From a virus, in the IMG/VR virus record IMGVR_UViG_3300027896_000103, positions 1 to 38,544 of that record: a DNA stretch of 38,544 nucleotides; one strand, 5' to 3'. This document shows, piece after piece, positions 6,231-13,382 of this stretch. Positions within the stretch are counted from its first letter, which is position 1. Each line of letters begins with the position of its first letter. A model generated the notes under the pieces. It had not been told where the DNA came from and did not search any database. It saw nothing but the letters and a program-made list of their open reading frames with translations. The position numbers and the translations under genes are program-made.

Positions 6231-6487
6231 TGAAAAAGCAGATGGCTAAATTGAAAGTCGTGGTCCTTGGTCAAGGCACACATAGTAATCAACGAATCGT
6301 GGGCATAAGTGCTCTCGAAGGCTCGTTAGTGCTACAAGTGCCTTCTTATACTGTGGATTATAAATCTCGATTGACGGTTGAGATTACCGAAGACATCGAT
6401 GATTTGTGCTTGATTAATATTGAGCATTGCTCGGACGGTAACGACATTTTAATGGCTCGGCACGAATTAGAAATTGAAGATAATTAA
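6230..6487 (+). CDS. Hypothetical beta-rich small protein
   Basis: An 85-aa protein: MKKQMAKLKVVVLGQGTHSN, then alternating hydrophobic strands (SLVLQVPSYTVDY, LTVEITEDI, CLINIEHC). It is probably an all-beta domain; no family is recognised. The start may be the ATG at 6230 or the GTG at 6227. GAGGTG just upstream serves either. It ends the first coupled cluster of small rightward genes, and a new promoter follows within 10 bp. Confidence 0.5.
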   Translation: MKKQMAKLKVVVLGQGTHSNQRIVGISALEGSLVLQVPSYTVDYKSRLTVEITEDIDDLCLINIEHCSDGNDILMARHELEIEDN

Positions 6488-6491
6488 ATAT

Positions 6492-6520
6492 TTGACAACT
6501 CCTAGGGAATGTGATATTAT
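6492..6520 (+). promoter_or_regulatory. Promoter for first GIY-YIG endonuclease
   Basis: TTGACA (6492-6497), a 17-bp spacer, then TATTAT (6515-6520). The sequence TTGACAACT...ATGTGATAT is shared almost base for base with the promoter at 9259. The predicted transcript start near 6527 falls at the right arm of an inverted repeat. Confidence 0.75.
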
Positions 6521-6531
6521 AGATCTAGGAG
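6499..6531 (+). promoter_or_regulatory. Inverted repeat able to mask the endonuclease ribosome site
   Basis: CTCCTAG (6499-6505) and CTAGGAG (6525-6531) are perfect 7-bp complements with a 19-nt loop. The right arm contains most of the AGGAGG ribosome site (6527-6532), 8 nt before the ATG at 6541. The -10 box lies in the loop. Read-through RNA from upstream would fold and hide the ribosome site; RNA from the local promoter lacks the left arm and would be free. This mirrors the known control of I-TevI in phage T4. Confidence 0.6.
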
Positions 6532-6540
6532 GATGAGAGA

Positions 6541-7359
6541 ATGTACGGTGTAATCTACCTTACAACTAATTTGATCAACGGCAAGCAATATGTTGGGCAA
6601 CATAAATGTTTATCAATAAAAAGCTTTATAGAAAGCGGATATAAAGGCAGCGGGTGTCTGATAAAACAAGCTTTTAAAAAATACGGAAAAGTAAATTTTT
6701 CTATTTGTGTTTTAGAGATTGTTGATACTTTAGATGATGCAAATACACGAGAAACAGATTTGATTGCCGCTTGGGAAACGCAGCGTCCGGTCGGATATAA
6801 TTTGCAAGCAGGTGGTGATGGGCATATTGTAGATGAAATCACGTTAGAGAAAATGCGATTGGTATCAACAGGTAAGCATTGCTCAGAGAAAGCGAAAGAA
6901 AAGCTGCGATGGATTAATAAATGTGAAAATCTATCGTCTGAAACGCGGGCTAGGCGCTCTCGTGGAATGTTAGGTCATATTGTATCTGCAGAGACGCGTA
7001 AAAAAATTAGTGCTGCACAAATTGGAAAAAATATATCGTTTGAGACTAGAGAACGTCAGCGTCTTGCACATATTGGTAAGCCGGGTAATCGTCTAGGATC
7101 ACATTTATCAAACGAGATGCGAGAATATCTGCGTCAATGTAATCTTGGGAAAAAACACTCGGCCGAAACTAAAGAAAAAATGTCGCTATCTAGGAGAGGT
7201 GTGAAACATCCTATGTTTGGAAAACATCATTCGATGGAATCACGGGCAAAAATTAGTTTCTCCCAGCATGGAAGAACAATATCGGTCGAAACAAGATCAA
7301 AAATAAGCGAGACTTTTAAACATAATAAACTATTAAAATTTTGGTTGGGGTGTATGTAG
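6541..7359 (+). CDS. GIY-YIG homing endonuclease with NUMOD3 repeats
   Basis: A 272-aa protein. The N-terminal GIY-YIG nuclease domain (about 1-95) shows VIYLTT (4-9), YVGQH (17-21), the likely metal-binding glutamate in RETDLI (E71) and GYNLQAGGDG (85-94). Residues about 100-262 carry about six NUMOD3-type DNA-contact motifs of the form S.ETR.KIS (SAETRKKIS, SAETKEKMS, SVETRSKIS). Such free-standing enzymes cleave a related genome at a site near their own gene and spread by recombination. It is a clear paralog of the endonuclease at 13382-14245, with an almost identical start (MYGV.YLTTNLINGKQYVGQH). It has its own promoter and a possible RNA switch. Confidence 0.9.
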   Translation: MYGVIYLTTNLINGKQYVGQHKCLSIKSFIESGYKGSGCLIKQAFKKYGKVNFSICVLEIVDTLDDANTRETDLIAAWETQRPVGYNLQAGGDGHIVDEITLEKMRLVSTGKHCSEKAKEKLRWINKCENLSSETRARRSRGMLGHIVSAETRKKISAAQIGKNISFETRERQRLAHIGKPGNRLGSHLSNEMREYLRQCNLGKKHSAETKEKMSLSRRGVKHPMFGKHHSMESRAKISFSQHGRTISVETRSKISETFKHNKLLKFWLGCM

Positions 7360-7388
7360 CGTCCCCTAGAAAATCCTCAGTATAAAGA

Positions 7389-7574
7389 ATGCTAGACATA
7401 AAGAAAATTGTTGAGGATGTCGAAGGAATGCGGGCTAGGCTTGCTGTACGTGGAGACATTCCAGAGTTGCAGCTATTAGACCGTATCGTTGCTTTATATC
7501 GACAACGATGTGCGCTTATTGGTGAACTTGAACAACGACGACATCAGAAAAAACTTAGATCTAAAAAATGTTGA
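7389..7574 (+). CDS. Mini-protein resembling seryl-tRNA synthetase N-terminal arm
   Basis: A 61-aa protein. From its first residue it follows the start of seryl-tRNA synthetases, which typically read MLDIK.IRENPE.V...L..RGD, then ELLD....LD...REL..E...LR.ERN. Here the matching parts are MLDIKKIVEDVEGMRARL, RGDIPELQLLDRIVALYRQR and ALIGELEQRR. In the synthetase this region is the first helix pair of the coiled-coil arm that grips the long arm of tRNA-Ser. The protein stops where the arm would continue, ending in a basic KKLRSKKC. It has no catalytic domain. No good ribosome site is visible and it overlaps the next gene by 7 bp. Resemblance judged by eye; a chance coiled coil is the alternative. 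Confidence 0.55.
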   Translation: MLDIKKIVEDVEGMRARLAVRGDIPELQLLDRIVALYRQRCALIGELEQRRHQKKLRSKKC

Positions 7575-7858
7575 CTGCTGAAAAATATCGTCGTATGTGT
7601 TTGATATATCGGCAGTTTGCACACAACGAATCATTAGATTTTTCCGACGCAGCAATGGCGGAGATGTATCAACATGAGACATACGGCAAATCTGTTTCAG
7701 ATATTAATGGCTTTTGTATCGGTAAGAAATGGTTGAATGTAACCGTTGCAATGTGGTATGAAGATATAAAAATAGGGTTGTTGTCAATAGAAGAACTGCT
7801 TGCGGATAAGCAATTTCCTAAATGGTGGATTGAATCGGTTATTAAAAAATGGCGCTAA
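7568..7858 (+). CDS. Hypothetical protein upstream of large terminase
   Basis: A 96-aa mostly helical protein (MLTAEKYRRMCLIYRQFAHN) with a Trp-rich C-terminus (FPKWWIESVIKKWR). No family is recognised. It overlaps the large terminase start by 10 bp and the upstream mini-gene by 7 bp, so all three are probably coupled. Its place directly before the large terminase makes a packaging-accessory role, or an alternative small terminase, possible but unproven. Confidence 0.5.
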   Translation: MLTAEKYRRMCLIYRQFAHNESLDFSDAAMAEMYQHETYGKSVSDINGFCIGKKWLNVTVAMWYEDIKIGLLSIEELLADKQFPKWWIESVIKKWR

Positions 7859-9252
7859 CCGCCGAAAAATTAGCACAGCATAAATATATGCTGCACAGTT
7901 ATACATTTGCGGAACACGTGTCACAAGGGCGATGGCAACCGTATAAATGGTGTGTTGCAACGATGGGGTATTTTGAAAAGGAATTATTAAAAGGAAATTT
8001 TCGCGGAATTGCAACTATGCCCCCGCAGCATGGGAAGTCGCTTTCAATGTCTTGGTTGGCGGCATGGTTACTGGCGCTCAATCCATCATTGCGTTTAGGA
8101 TGGGGCACTTATTCAGATGCACGTGCTTTGTATTGGGGGTCTATGATTCGTTCGGTGTTTGTTGAGAATCCATGGCTAGGAGTTATATTACGCAAAGACA
8201 CAAAGCGTATGAACGAATGGCGAACGGTGGAGGGAGGCGGTTTAAAATCTGTTGGTGTGGGTGGTTCATTAACGGGATATCCAGTTGATATAATGTTCCT
8301 TGACGATTTAATTAAAGACTATGCAGATGCGTATTCACCAGTGATTAGAGAAACGATTCGAAACTGGTTTGACAGTGTTGTGTATTTTCGAATACAACCA
8401 GGTGGTAGCATTTTAGCGGATGGGACTCGCTGGCATATGGCCGACATTCTCGGTTACTTCATTAACGAACATGCTGACAAATGGCATGTGATTAATTTAC
8501 CGGCACTAGCTGAGGAGAACGATGCTATTGGGCGCGTGTTGGGCGAGGCTTTATGTCCTGAGCGATATGATCGAGAAGCGTTGTTGCGAATAAAAGAAGC
8601 GACCCCTGAGCCTATATGGACATCGATGTTTCAATGTAGACCGTCTCCTGACGGCGGCGCTATTATTAAACGAGATTGGATTAAGCGATATCATCCATCG
8701 GAATTGCCCGCGCGCGAGGATGATTCGTGTATTTCGCTTGATTGTACATTTAAAGAAAGCGGTACTTCGTTTGTTGCAGCTCATGTATGGCAACGAACGA
8801 GCGCTAATTTTTATCTTGTTGATCGACGCCATGCGCGAATGTCTTATGTTGAAACAAAAATTATGTTTCGTGCCTTATGTAATCAACATAAAAATGTACG
8901 TAAGAAATATGTAGAAGAGGCGGCGAATGGACTTGCATTAATGTCAGATTTGAAGGACGAGATTAGCGGTATTATTGGCGTTAAGGTTCACGAATCTAAA
9001 ATGGCGCGTTTTGTGTCTGTAAGTCCATATTTTCAAGCGGGTAATGTGTGGATACCTTATGGTAAAGAATACGACGAACTTATTGAAGAGTTGGTAACGT
9101 TTCCATCTGCTCCTAACGATGATGATTGTGATGCATGTAGTATGGCGTTGACACAAATGCACTATGCGTCGTATGATACTAATTTTTCATTGGGCGGTGG
9201 CAGTACAGGTGCGGATTTAGGGCATCGAGAATCGCCGTGGCGGTTCAGTTAA
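7849..9252 (+). CDS. terL: Terminase large subunit
   Basis: This 467-aa DNA-packaging motor and headful/site nuclease acts at the portal vertex. The ATPase domain has Walker A PPQHGKS (58-64), Walker B IMFLDD (148-153) and a coupling-type DGTRW (191-195). The C-terminal RNase H-like nuclease shows D298 in ISLDCTF, the EEAANG segment (356-361) and the acidic cluster NDDDCDAC (423-430). The protein is full length for the family. It starts inside the end of the previous gene (10-bp overlap). Confidence 0.93.
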   Translation: MALTAEKLAQHKYMLHSYTFAEHVSQGRWQPYKWCVATMGYFEKELLKGNFRGIATMPPQHGKSLSMSWLAAWLLALNPSLRLGWGTYSDARALYWGSMIRSVFVENPWLGVILRKDTKRMNEWRTVEGGGLKSVGVGGSLTGYPVDIMFLDDLIKDYADAYSPVIRETIRNWFDSVVYFRIQPGGSILADGTRWHMADILGYFINEHADKWHVINLPALAEENDAIGRVLGEALCPERYDREALLRIKEATPEPIWTSMFQCRPSPDGGAIIKRDWIKRYHPSELPAREDDSCISLDCTFKESGTSFVAAHVWQRTSANFYLVDRRHARMSYVETKIMFRALCNQHKNVRKKYVEEAANGLALMSDLKDEISGIIGVKVHESKMARFVSVSPYFQAGNVWIPYGKEYDELIEELVTFPSAPNDDDCDACSMALTQMHYASYDTNFSLGGGSTGADLGHRESPWRFS

Positions 9253-9258
9253 ATTATG

Positions 9259-9287
9259 TTGACAACTATTGAGAGATGTGATATGGT
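9259..9287 (+). promoter_or_regulatory. Promoter after large terminase
   Basis: TTGACA (9259-9264), a 17-bp spacer, then TATGGT (9282-9287). It shares the TTGACAACT...ATGTGATAT frame with the promoter at 6492. The expected transcript start (about 9294) lies only 2 nt before the ATG of a 22-codon gene. Confidence 0.65.
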
Positions 9288-9295
9288 ATAAAAAC

Positions 9296-9364
9296 ATGGA
9301 AATTTTGTTTTTATTTGTCGGTTTGTTTTTGGTTTGGTGGTTATGCGGATTTAAGAGTAGATAG
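9296..9364 (+). CDS. 22-aa membrane micropeptide (candidate)
   Basis: The open frame encodes MEILFLFVGLFLVWWLCGFK plus SR: one hydrophobic helix with a basic cytoplasmic-side end, typical of single-pass microproteins. There is no ribosome site; the ATG would be nearly leaderless from the promoter at 9259. It could be a lysis or superinfection-related peptide or only a leader for the next gene, whose AGGAG lies in its stop region. Confidence 0.4.
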   Translation: MEILFLFVGLFLVWWLCGFKSR

Positions 9365-9372
9365 GAGTTGAT

Positions 9373-9582
9373 ATGTTAACACGAAACGAATGGACACGAC
9401 TTGTAGAGAAATTTAATAAGTTGCTTGCGTATTATCGATCTGAGAACGAGCGACTTACAGAAGAGGTGCGGGTGTTGACGATACTAAATCGCGCTACGCC
9501 TGGAATTCGAATGATTGATTCAGTCGGTAATGTTTATGGATATGATCAGTCGATATGTTCATCGACATCAAAGGAGATTTAA
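9373..9582 (+). CDS. Small coiled-coil protein
   Basis: A 69-aa protein with an AGGAG ribosome site 6 nt before the ATG. Residues about 8-40 (KFNKLLAYYRSENERLTEEV) are a clear coiled coil. The C-terminal part (GIRMIDSVGNVYGYDQ) is unlike any family I know. It lies between the large terminase and the portal and may be a minor head or packaging factor, but nothing in the sequence proves this. Confidence 0.55.
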   Translation: MLTRNEWTRLVEKFNKLLAYYRSENERLTEEVRVLTILNRATPGIRMIDSVGNVYGYDQSICSSTSKEI

Positions 9583-9583
9583 A

Positions 9584-9757
9584 ATGCCTTATAGAAGTCA
9601 AGCACAACGTGCCGCTATGCACGCCAAAGCTGAACGGGGGGAGATTCCTCAACACGTCGTCGATGAGTTTGACGCCGCGACACCGAAGGATAAGCCGCTT
9701 CCTAAGAGAGTTTCAAAAGACGATATGGAAGCCATTAATGATTCGGACTACGAATAA
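9584..9757 (+). CDS. Small conserved phage protein (MPYRSQAQRAAMHA type)
   Basis: A 57-aa protein that starts MPYRSQAQRAAMHAKAERGE and ends in an acidic segment (DDMEAINDSDYE). Phages and metagenomes contain many small proteins opening MPYKS.AQ..., usually near terminase and portal genes; their function is unknown. The start is the ATG at 9584, with AAGGAGATTTAAA just upstream. An earlier in-frame ATG at 9515 lies within the previous gene. Confidence 0.65.
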   Translation: MPYRSQAQRAAMHAKAERGEIPQHVVDEFDAATPKDKPLPKRVSKDDMEAINDSDYE

Positions 9758-9774
9758 ACTCTATTAATATTCAT

Positions 9775-10263
9775 GTGGATATTCCGCCGAAAAATAAGCC
9801 GTTATTATTGGGTATGGCTATATCCAATACAATAGGTTATACCTATGCTAGTAACCATGTTCTTTTTGATGATCTAATAACTGACGCGATTCAAAACAAT
9901 AAAACCATTGTTATAGATGTTCCGGTCGTGATTTTACACGATGTTATTATAACAAAACCGCTTATGATTTTATATCGCGGTTTTATTTCGGGTGAATTTA
10001 CATTAACAATAAGTGCGTCTTTTGAAGCTGGATTATATCAAGTCTTTAGTTCGAGTTTAGCGGTTGTATTTACTTCGAATGTTTCAGGAAATAAAATACC
10101 ACAGTGGTTTAGATCTATAATGGTTTTATTGTTTTTTGAGTTAAAATTCTCTGTACTCCTTGGCCATGTCTTTTCATCCCAATTGCCTGAGTCATACCTA
10201 TTCCAGAAATTACCCTCGTTCCATTTTCTAAGACGAAGCAAGGTATTTGGATGTCACCAATAG
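9775..10263 (+). pseudogene. Fragment resembling the N-terminal part of a beta-helix tailspike
   Basis: An open frame (GTG at 9775, open from 9742) with no ribosome site. Residues about 28-112 follow the pattern seen before the beta-helix of many phage tailspikes and pectate-lyase-like proteins: DDLITDAIQNNKTIVIDVP, then LYQVFSSSLAVVF and KIPQWF (109-112, bases to 10110), where intact proteins have PEWFGA and go on for hundreds of residues. Here the match stops at once and the rest (to 10263) reads as out-of-frame sequence antisense to a second gene remnant. It is best explained as a decayed or recombined piece of a receptor-binding gene left between terminase and portal. Confidence 0.5.
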
Positions 10264-10306
10264 GTAAAACTCCTTTGTGTGTTGCTTTGATTATTTTTTC
10301 TGTCGT
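10115..10306 (-). pseudogene. Fragment of a P63C-domain protein, start codon lost
   Basis: On the minus strand, TEKIIKATHKGVLPIGDIQI, followed by PCFVLENGTRVISGIGMTQA, matches the N-terminus of P63C-domain proteins (typically ATH.G.L.IGD..IPC.VLEDGTRVLS). An AGGAG site lies at 10318-10314, but the codon 7 nt later is ACG (10306-10304) where ATG is expected. The frame ends at TAG 10117-10115 inside what would be KPLIDLN in the neighbouring frame, as if one base had been lost. The remnant stops 5 bp from the end of the tailspike-like remnant on the other strand. Confidence 0.55.
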
Positions 10307-10350
10307 CTTTATACTCCTATCGCTCTAGCTAAGGTTATTGTAAAAAGGTT

Positions 10351-10371
10351 GTCGGTTCTACCCGATTTTTT
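10351..10371 (+). terminator. Weak hairpin-plus-T-run terminator
   Basis: TCGG (10352-10355) and CCGA (10362-10365) can pair around a 6-nt loop and are followed by six T. The stem is only 4-5 bp. It lies directly upstream of the second structural promoter motif and would separate the scar region from the head operon. Confidence 0.4.
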
Positions 10372-10381
10372 ATTCAAATTA

Positions 10382-10419
10382 ATTTTTCTTGCAATAAAAT
10401 CTATTTGGGTTTAGGTTAG
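10382..10419 (+). promoter_or_regulatory. Structural-gene promoter motif, copy 2
   Basis: ATTTTTCTTG (10382-10391), 20 nt, then TAGGTTAG (10412-10419), preceded by an AT-rich stretch (AAATTA). It can be read as TTGCAA-N17-TAGGTT. It aligns without gaps to the copy at 15306. About 65 nt of leader follow, with AAGGA before the portal ATG at 10484. Confidence 0.65.
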
Positions 10420-10483
10420 ACATAATGGACGTTTGTTCATTACGAAACTTTCCTGTGCTCTTTCCTAACTTCAAGGATTTATA

Positions 10484-11869
10484 ATGGCTGACAAACCTTT
10501 CGAAAATCCGTCTCCTTCGATGACGGCGGGTGTACCTGATGTTGCCCCCATCACAGATTTGCGGATCATAGGCTCCAGCGGGCTTCGCATATTTTCTGCT
10601 CCACAAGGATCGGGAGGATTTTTATACGAAGAGATTTTAGACAAACTAAGATTTCGTTTGCAGAACATTACTATCTATCGGGAAATGAATGATAATTCAT
10701 CCGTAATCAACACGATTATGTATATTATCCAGGCGCTTATTCGTCAAGCTGATTGGAAAATAAAGCCATCTATAGAATCTGAAGCGGGAATTGAAGCGGC
10801 CGATTTTATGACAAGTGTATTAGGTGATTTTGATGATATGACACTTGATGATTTTTTGATTGAGGCGTTATCGTTTTTGGTTTACGGTTACGCACTTTTC
10901 GAAATAGTGTTGAAGATTCGTAAAGGTTTACATCCTGATGATTTGACAATTAATTCGAAATTTGATGATGGAAAATACGGTATTCGCGGTCTCTATCCAC
11001 GCTCTGTAGACATCACCTACCAGTGGGTTTTGAACGAAGATAGAAAATTAGTCGGTGTAAGACAAAGAGATCCATATGCGTCTAAGTTCTTTTATTTGCC
11101 TATGGAACGCGTCGTTCATTTCAAGAACGGGGCTTTAAAACAATCCCCCGAAGGTCGTTCTTTGTTACGTGGTGCTGTAATTGATTGGTATTCGCTTAAG
11201 AAAATAGAAGAACTAGAAAAAATTGCATTGGAACGCGATTTAGCGGGGTTGCCGGTACTTGAAGTTCCGTTAGATTTACTACGTAACGACGCCAGGGCGA
11301 TCGATAAGACATTGCGCGCTGACTTAGAGAAGATGTTAGCCGACTTGAAAAACGACGAACGGGCATTTTTACTTCTGCCTACTGAACTCGATACACAAGG
11401 GCAACCCACCGGCTATAAATTTCGCTTGGTATCAGCGTCGGGTTCTAAGAATATGGATATCTCCGCCGCCAAAGCATATTATAAACGAAATATTCTTGAG
11501 TCGGTACTCGCACAGTTCATAACGTTAGGTACGCAAGCCGTAGGGTCGTTTGCTCTCTCAGAAAATCACAGCAATTTATTTAGTTCGGCTTTAGGCGCTA
11601 TTATGGATTCTATGGCGAGTACGTTTAATCGACAAGTGATAGATCGTTTATGCAAATTAAATAAAGTTCCCAATGAATTGGTGCCGACATTATGTCATTC
11701 GGATATCGTGACGCCTGATTTGGCGCAAGTCGGAGCCTATGTTCAGGCGTTGGCGTCGTCAGGTGTTTTACCTGTAGGCGATCCGGCATTGATAAGTAAA
11801 TTATTAACGCTTGCGGAGCTTCCGGTTCCCGAAGACGTGGCAAATTTAACAGCAGATCCTAACGATTGA
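10484..11869 (+). CDS. Portal protein (Mu gp29 / DUF935-like)
   Basis: This 461-aa protein forms the ring at the capsid vertex through which DNA passes. The family pattern is visible: YREMNDNSSVINTIMYIIQA then IRQADWKIKP (about 66-95), the following helical block FLIEALSFLVYGYALFEIV (about 123-141), YPRSVDITYQW (about 171-181), VVHFKNG and SLLRGAVIDWY (about 210-232). The C-terminal helical crown carries LPVPEDVANL. The length is normal for DUF935 portals. The MuF protein lies just downstream, as in Mu. Its transcript probably starts at the motif at 10382. Confidence 0.85.
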   Translation: MADKPFENPSPSMTAGVPDVAPITDLRIIGSSGLRIFSAPQGSGGFLYEEILDKLRFRLQNITIYREMNDNSSVINTIMYIIQALIRQADWKIKPSIESEAGIEAADFMTSVLGDFDDMTLDDFLIEALSFLVYGYALFEIVLKIRKGLHPDDLTINSKFDDGKYGIRGLYPRSVDITYQWVLNEDRKLVGVRQRDPYASKFFYLPMERVVHFKNGALKQSPEGRSLLRGAVIDWYSLKKIEELEKIALERDLAGLPVLEVPLDLLRNDARAIDKTLRADLEKMLADLKNDERAFLLLPTELDTQGQPTGYKFRLVSASGSKNMDISAAKAYYKRNILESVLAQFITLGTQAVGSFALSENHSNLFSSALGAIMDSMASTFNRQVIDRLCKLNKVPNELVPTLCHSDIVTPDLAQVGAYVQALASSGVLPVGDPALISKLLTLAELPVPEDVANLTADPND

Positions 11870-11876
11870 GGTAAAT

Positions 11877-12080
11877 ATGCTATGGTTATGCGGGCAAACT
11901 CGACGAGGTAAAACATGGGAATTTCAAGGTATTTTTGATTCTGAAGCGCGCGCACATAGTGCTTGTCGAAACTGGCATTATTGGATTGCACCAATAGAAC
12001 TTAATCAAGAAATATGCGATGAAACGGAGTTAATGCCGGGCGCTTATTATCCGATTACTCGATTACACGGAGATAAATAA
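11877..12080 (+). CDS. Hypothetical small protein
   Basis: A 67-aa protein starting 7 nt after the portal stop with a GAGGTAAAT ribosome site that includes the portal TGA. It is rich in Trp, Cys and charged residues (MLWLCGQTRRGKTWEFQGIF), with no signal peptide and no recognised family. It is probably co-translated with the portal. Confidence 0.5.
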   Translation: MLWLCGQTRRGKTWEFQGIFDSEARAHSACRNWHYWIAPIELNQEICDETELMPGAYYPITRLHGDK

Positions 12081-12117
12081 GAAATGAACCTAGACGAACC
12101 TCCACTATGGAGATGGC

Positions 12118-12384
12118 ATGTTTGGTATCGACATTTTAAATTATGTATTGTTAATTGTCGCCGGATTCGTTTTAGATTTTGTGGCCAGTTTTCACCTTGG
12201 TTATTTTTCTGATGGTAATATTCGCGGCGCGGTTGCTACGGATGTGATTGGCGTGTTGCTTACGATTTTTGCATTTCGATATATTATGCATTCTGAACAG
12301 GAATGGATACCCGGATTATGTTATGCAATTGGTGCTGGTTTTGGAACATGGTGTGTACTGAAGTTGCGAGATAAATCTAAATGA
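12118..12384 (+). CDS. Small integral membrane protein, three helices
   Basis: An 88-aa protein with three hydrophobic segments: YVLLIVAGFVLDFVASF (about 8-24), GAVATDVIGVLLTIFAF (about 37-53) and WIPGLCYAIGAGFGTWCV (about 63-80), then a basic tail. The pattern resembles small phage membrane proteins of unknown role found in structural operons. GGAG lies 6 nt before the ATG. It overlaps the MuF gene start (ATGA). A 43-codon frame from an ATG at 12084 overlaps it and is not called. It could be a holin or superinfection factor. Confidence 0.6.
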   Translation: MFGIDILNYVLLIVAGFVLDFVASFHLGYFSDGNIRGAVATDVIGVLLTIFAFRYIMHSEQEWIPGLCYAIGAGFGTWCVLKLRDKSK

Positions 12385-13382
12385 ATTTTATATTGGCGGC
12401 ACGCCGACAACTTGTTCGAAAAGCGAAATCAGCTTTGACGTCTCATAAATACGTACAAAATTTTGAAATTTCTTTAAAGCATGAGAAAGCCTTTGCGCAC
12501 GCTGTTCGAAAACTCTGGGAAGATTTAATAACGCCTCGAATTGAACATGCCTTTACTCATGCTTGGTTAACGGGTAAGACTCTGCCGGAAATCAAGGCGA
12601 CTATTCCTTACTTCACTAGGGATACGTCGGATGATGTATGGTTAGAATTTGTAGATGAACTTTCAAAGGCCTATGAGGGTGCTATTAAAGAATCCGGTGA
12701 CGCAGCGATGCGTGACTTAGGTACTCGTTTTGGTATCCAAATAAAGTTTACTTTATTAAACGATAGGGTTAGTAAAGCAACGGCTCAAGAGAAGGCGGAG
12801 TTTAGGGAACAAGTGGCCCTTCCGATAAATCCGTACAGCGTCATTTGGATGAAAAAGCGATCATTGAATCTTATCCGTGAGTCTTTTACGTCTGAACAAA
12901 AATCAGTAGTTGGTAAAATTTTACAGGATTCGTTTAATAAGGGTATACGGGCGACGAGTGTGATTGAGAACATACGTTCTAATATAGGATTGACAAGGCA
13001 AGGCTTTGATGCAGTTGAGCGCGTTCGCGAGACTTGGACGGAAGCACAGCTACCAACGGCGCGTATTGATACGCTTGTTGAAACGTATCGAGACAAACTT
13101 TTAAATCAGCGTGCTATGACTATAGCGCGGACCGAAACAGCTTATGCTGTTTCTGAGGGGCGCCGAGAAGCCTGGATGATGGCGAAAAATGAAGGCGAAT
13201 TACCAAAAAATGTAATTAGAACATGGATTTCGGCACCCGAAAGTATTCGTCTTTGTCCTGAATGTCAAGAAAGTGATGGAACGACAGCGGCTATTGATGA
13301 ACAATACGATAATGGATCTGATGGTCCGCCGTTACATCCCAACTGCCGTTGTCTTGAGATATTATCCGAGGAGTCTGAATAA
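12381..13382 (+). CDS. MuF-like minor head protein
   Basis: A 333-aa minor capsid protein of the Mu gp30 / SPP1 gp7 family, bound to the portal and injected with or needed for packaged DNA. The N-terminal two thirds are helical. The C-terminal signature is complete: MTIARTETAYAVSEGRREA, then KNVIRTWISA, the metal-type cysteines CPECQ, and GPPLHPNCRC near the end. It has a 4-bp overlap with the membrane-protein gene, and its TAA overlaps the ATG of the second homing endonuclease (TAATG). Confidence 0.88.
   Translation: MNFILAARRQLVRKAKSALTSHKYVQNFEISLKHEKAFAHAVRKLWEDLITPRIEHAFTHAWLTGKTLPEIKATIPYFTRDTSDDVWLEFVDELSKAYEGAIKESGDAAMRDLGTRFGIQIKFTLLNDRVSKATAQEKAEFREQVALPINPYSVIWMKKRSLNLIRESFTSEQKSVVGKILQDSFNKGIRATSVIENIRSNIGLTRQGFDAVERVRETWTEAQLPTARIDTLVETYRDKLLNQRAMTIARTETAYAVSEGRREAWMMAKNEGELPKNVIRTWISAPESIRLCPECQESDGTTAAIDEQYDNGSDGPPLHPNCRCLEILSEESE

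Noticed and set aside
9775-10263. Intact 162-aa gene
   Set aside because: No ribosome site, GTG start, family match ends at PQWF and the rest is antisense to a P63C fragment.
12084-12215. 43-codon frame from ATG 12084
   Set aside because: It overlaps the membrane-protein gene in another frame, has no clear ribosome site and encodes an Arg/Phe-rich shadow sequence.
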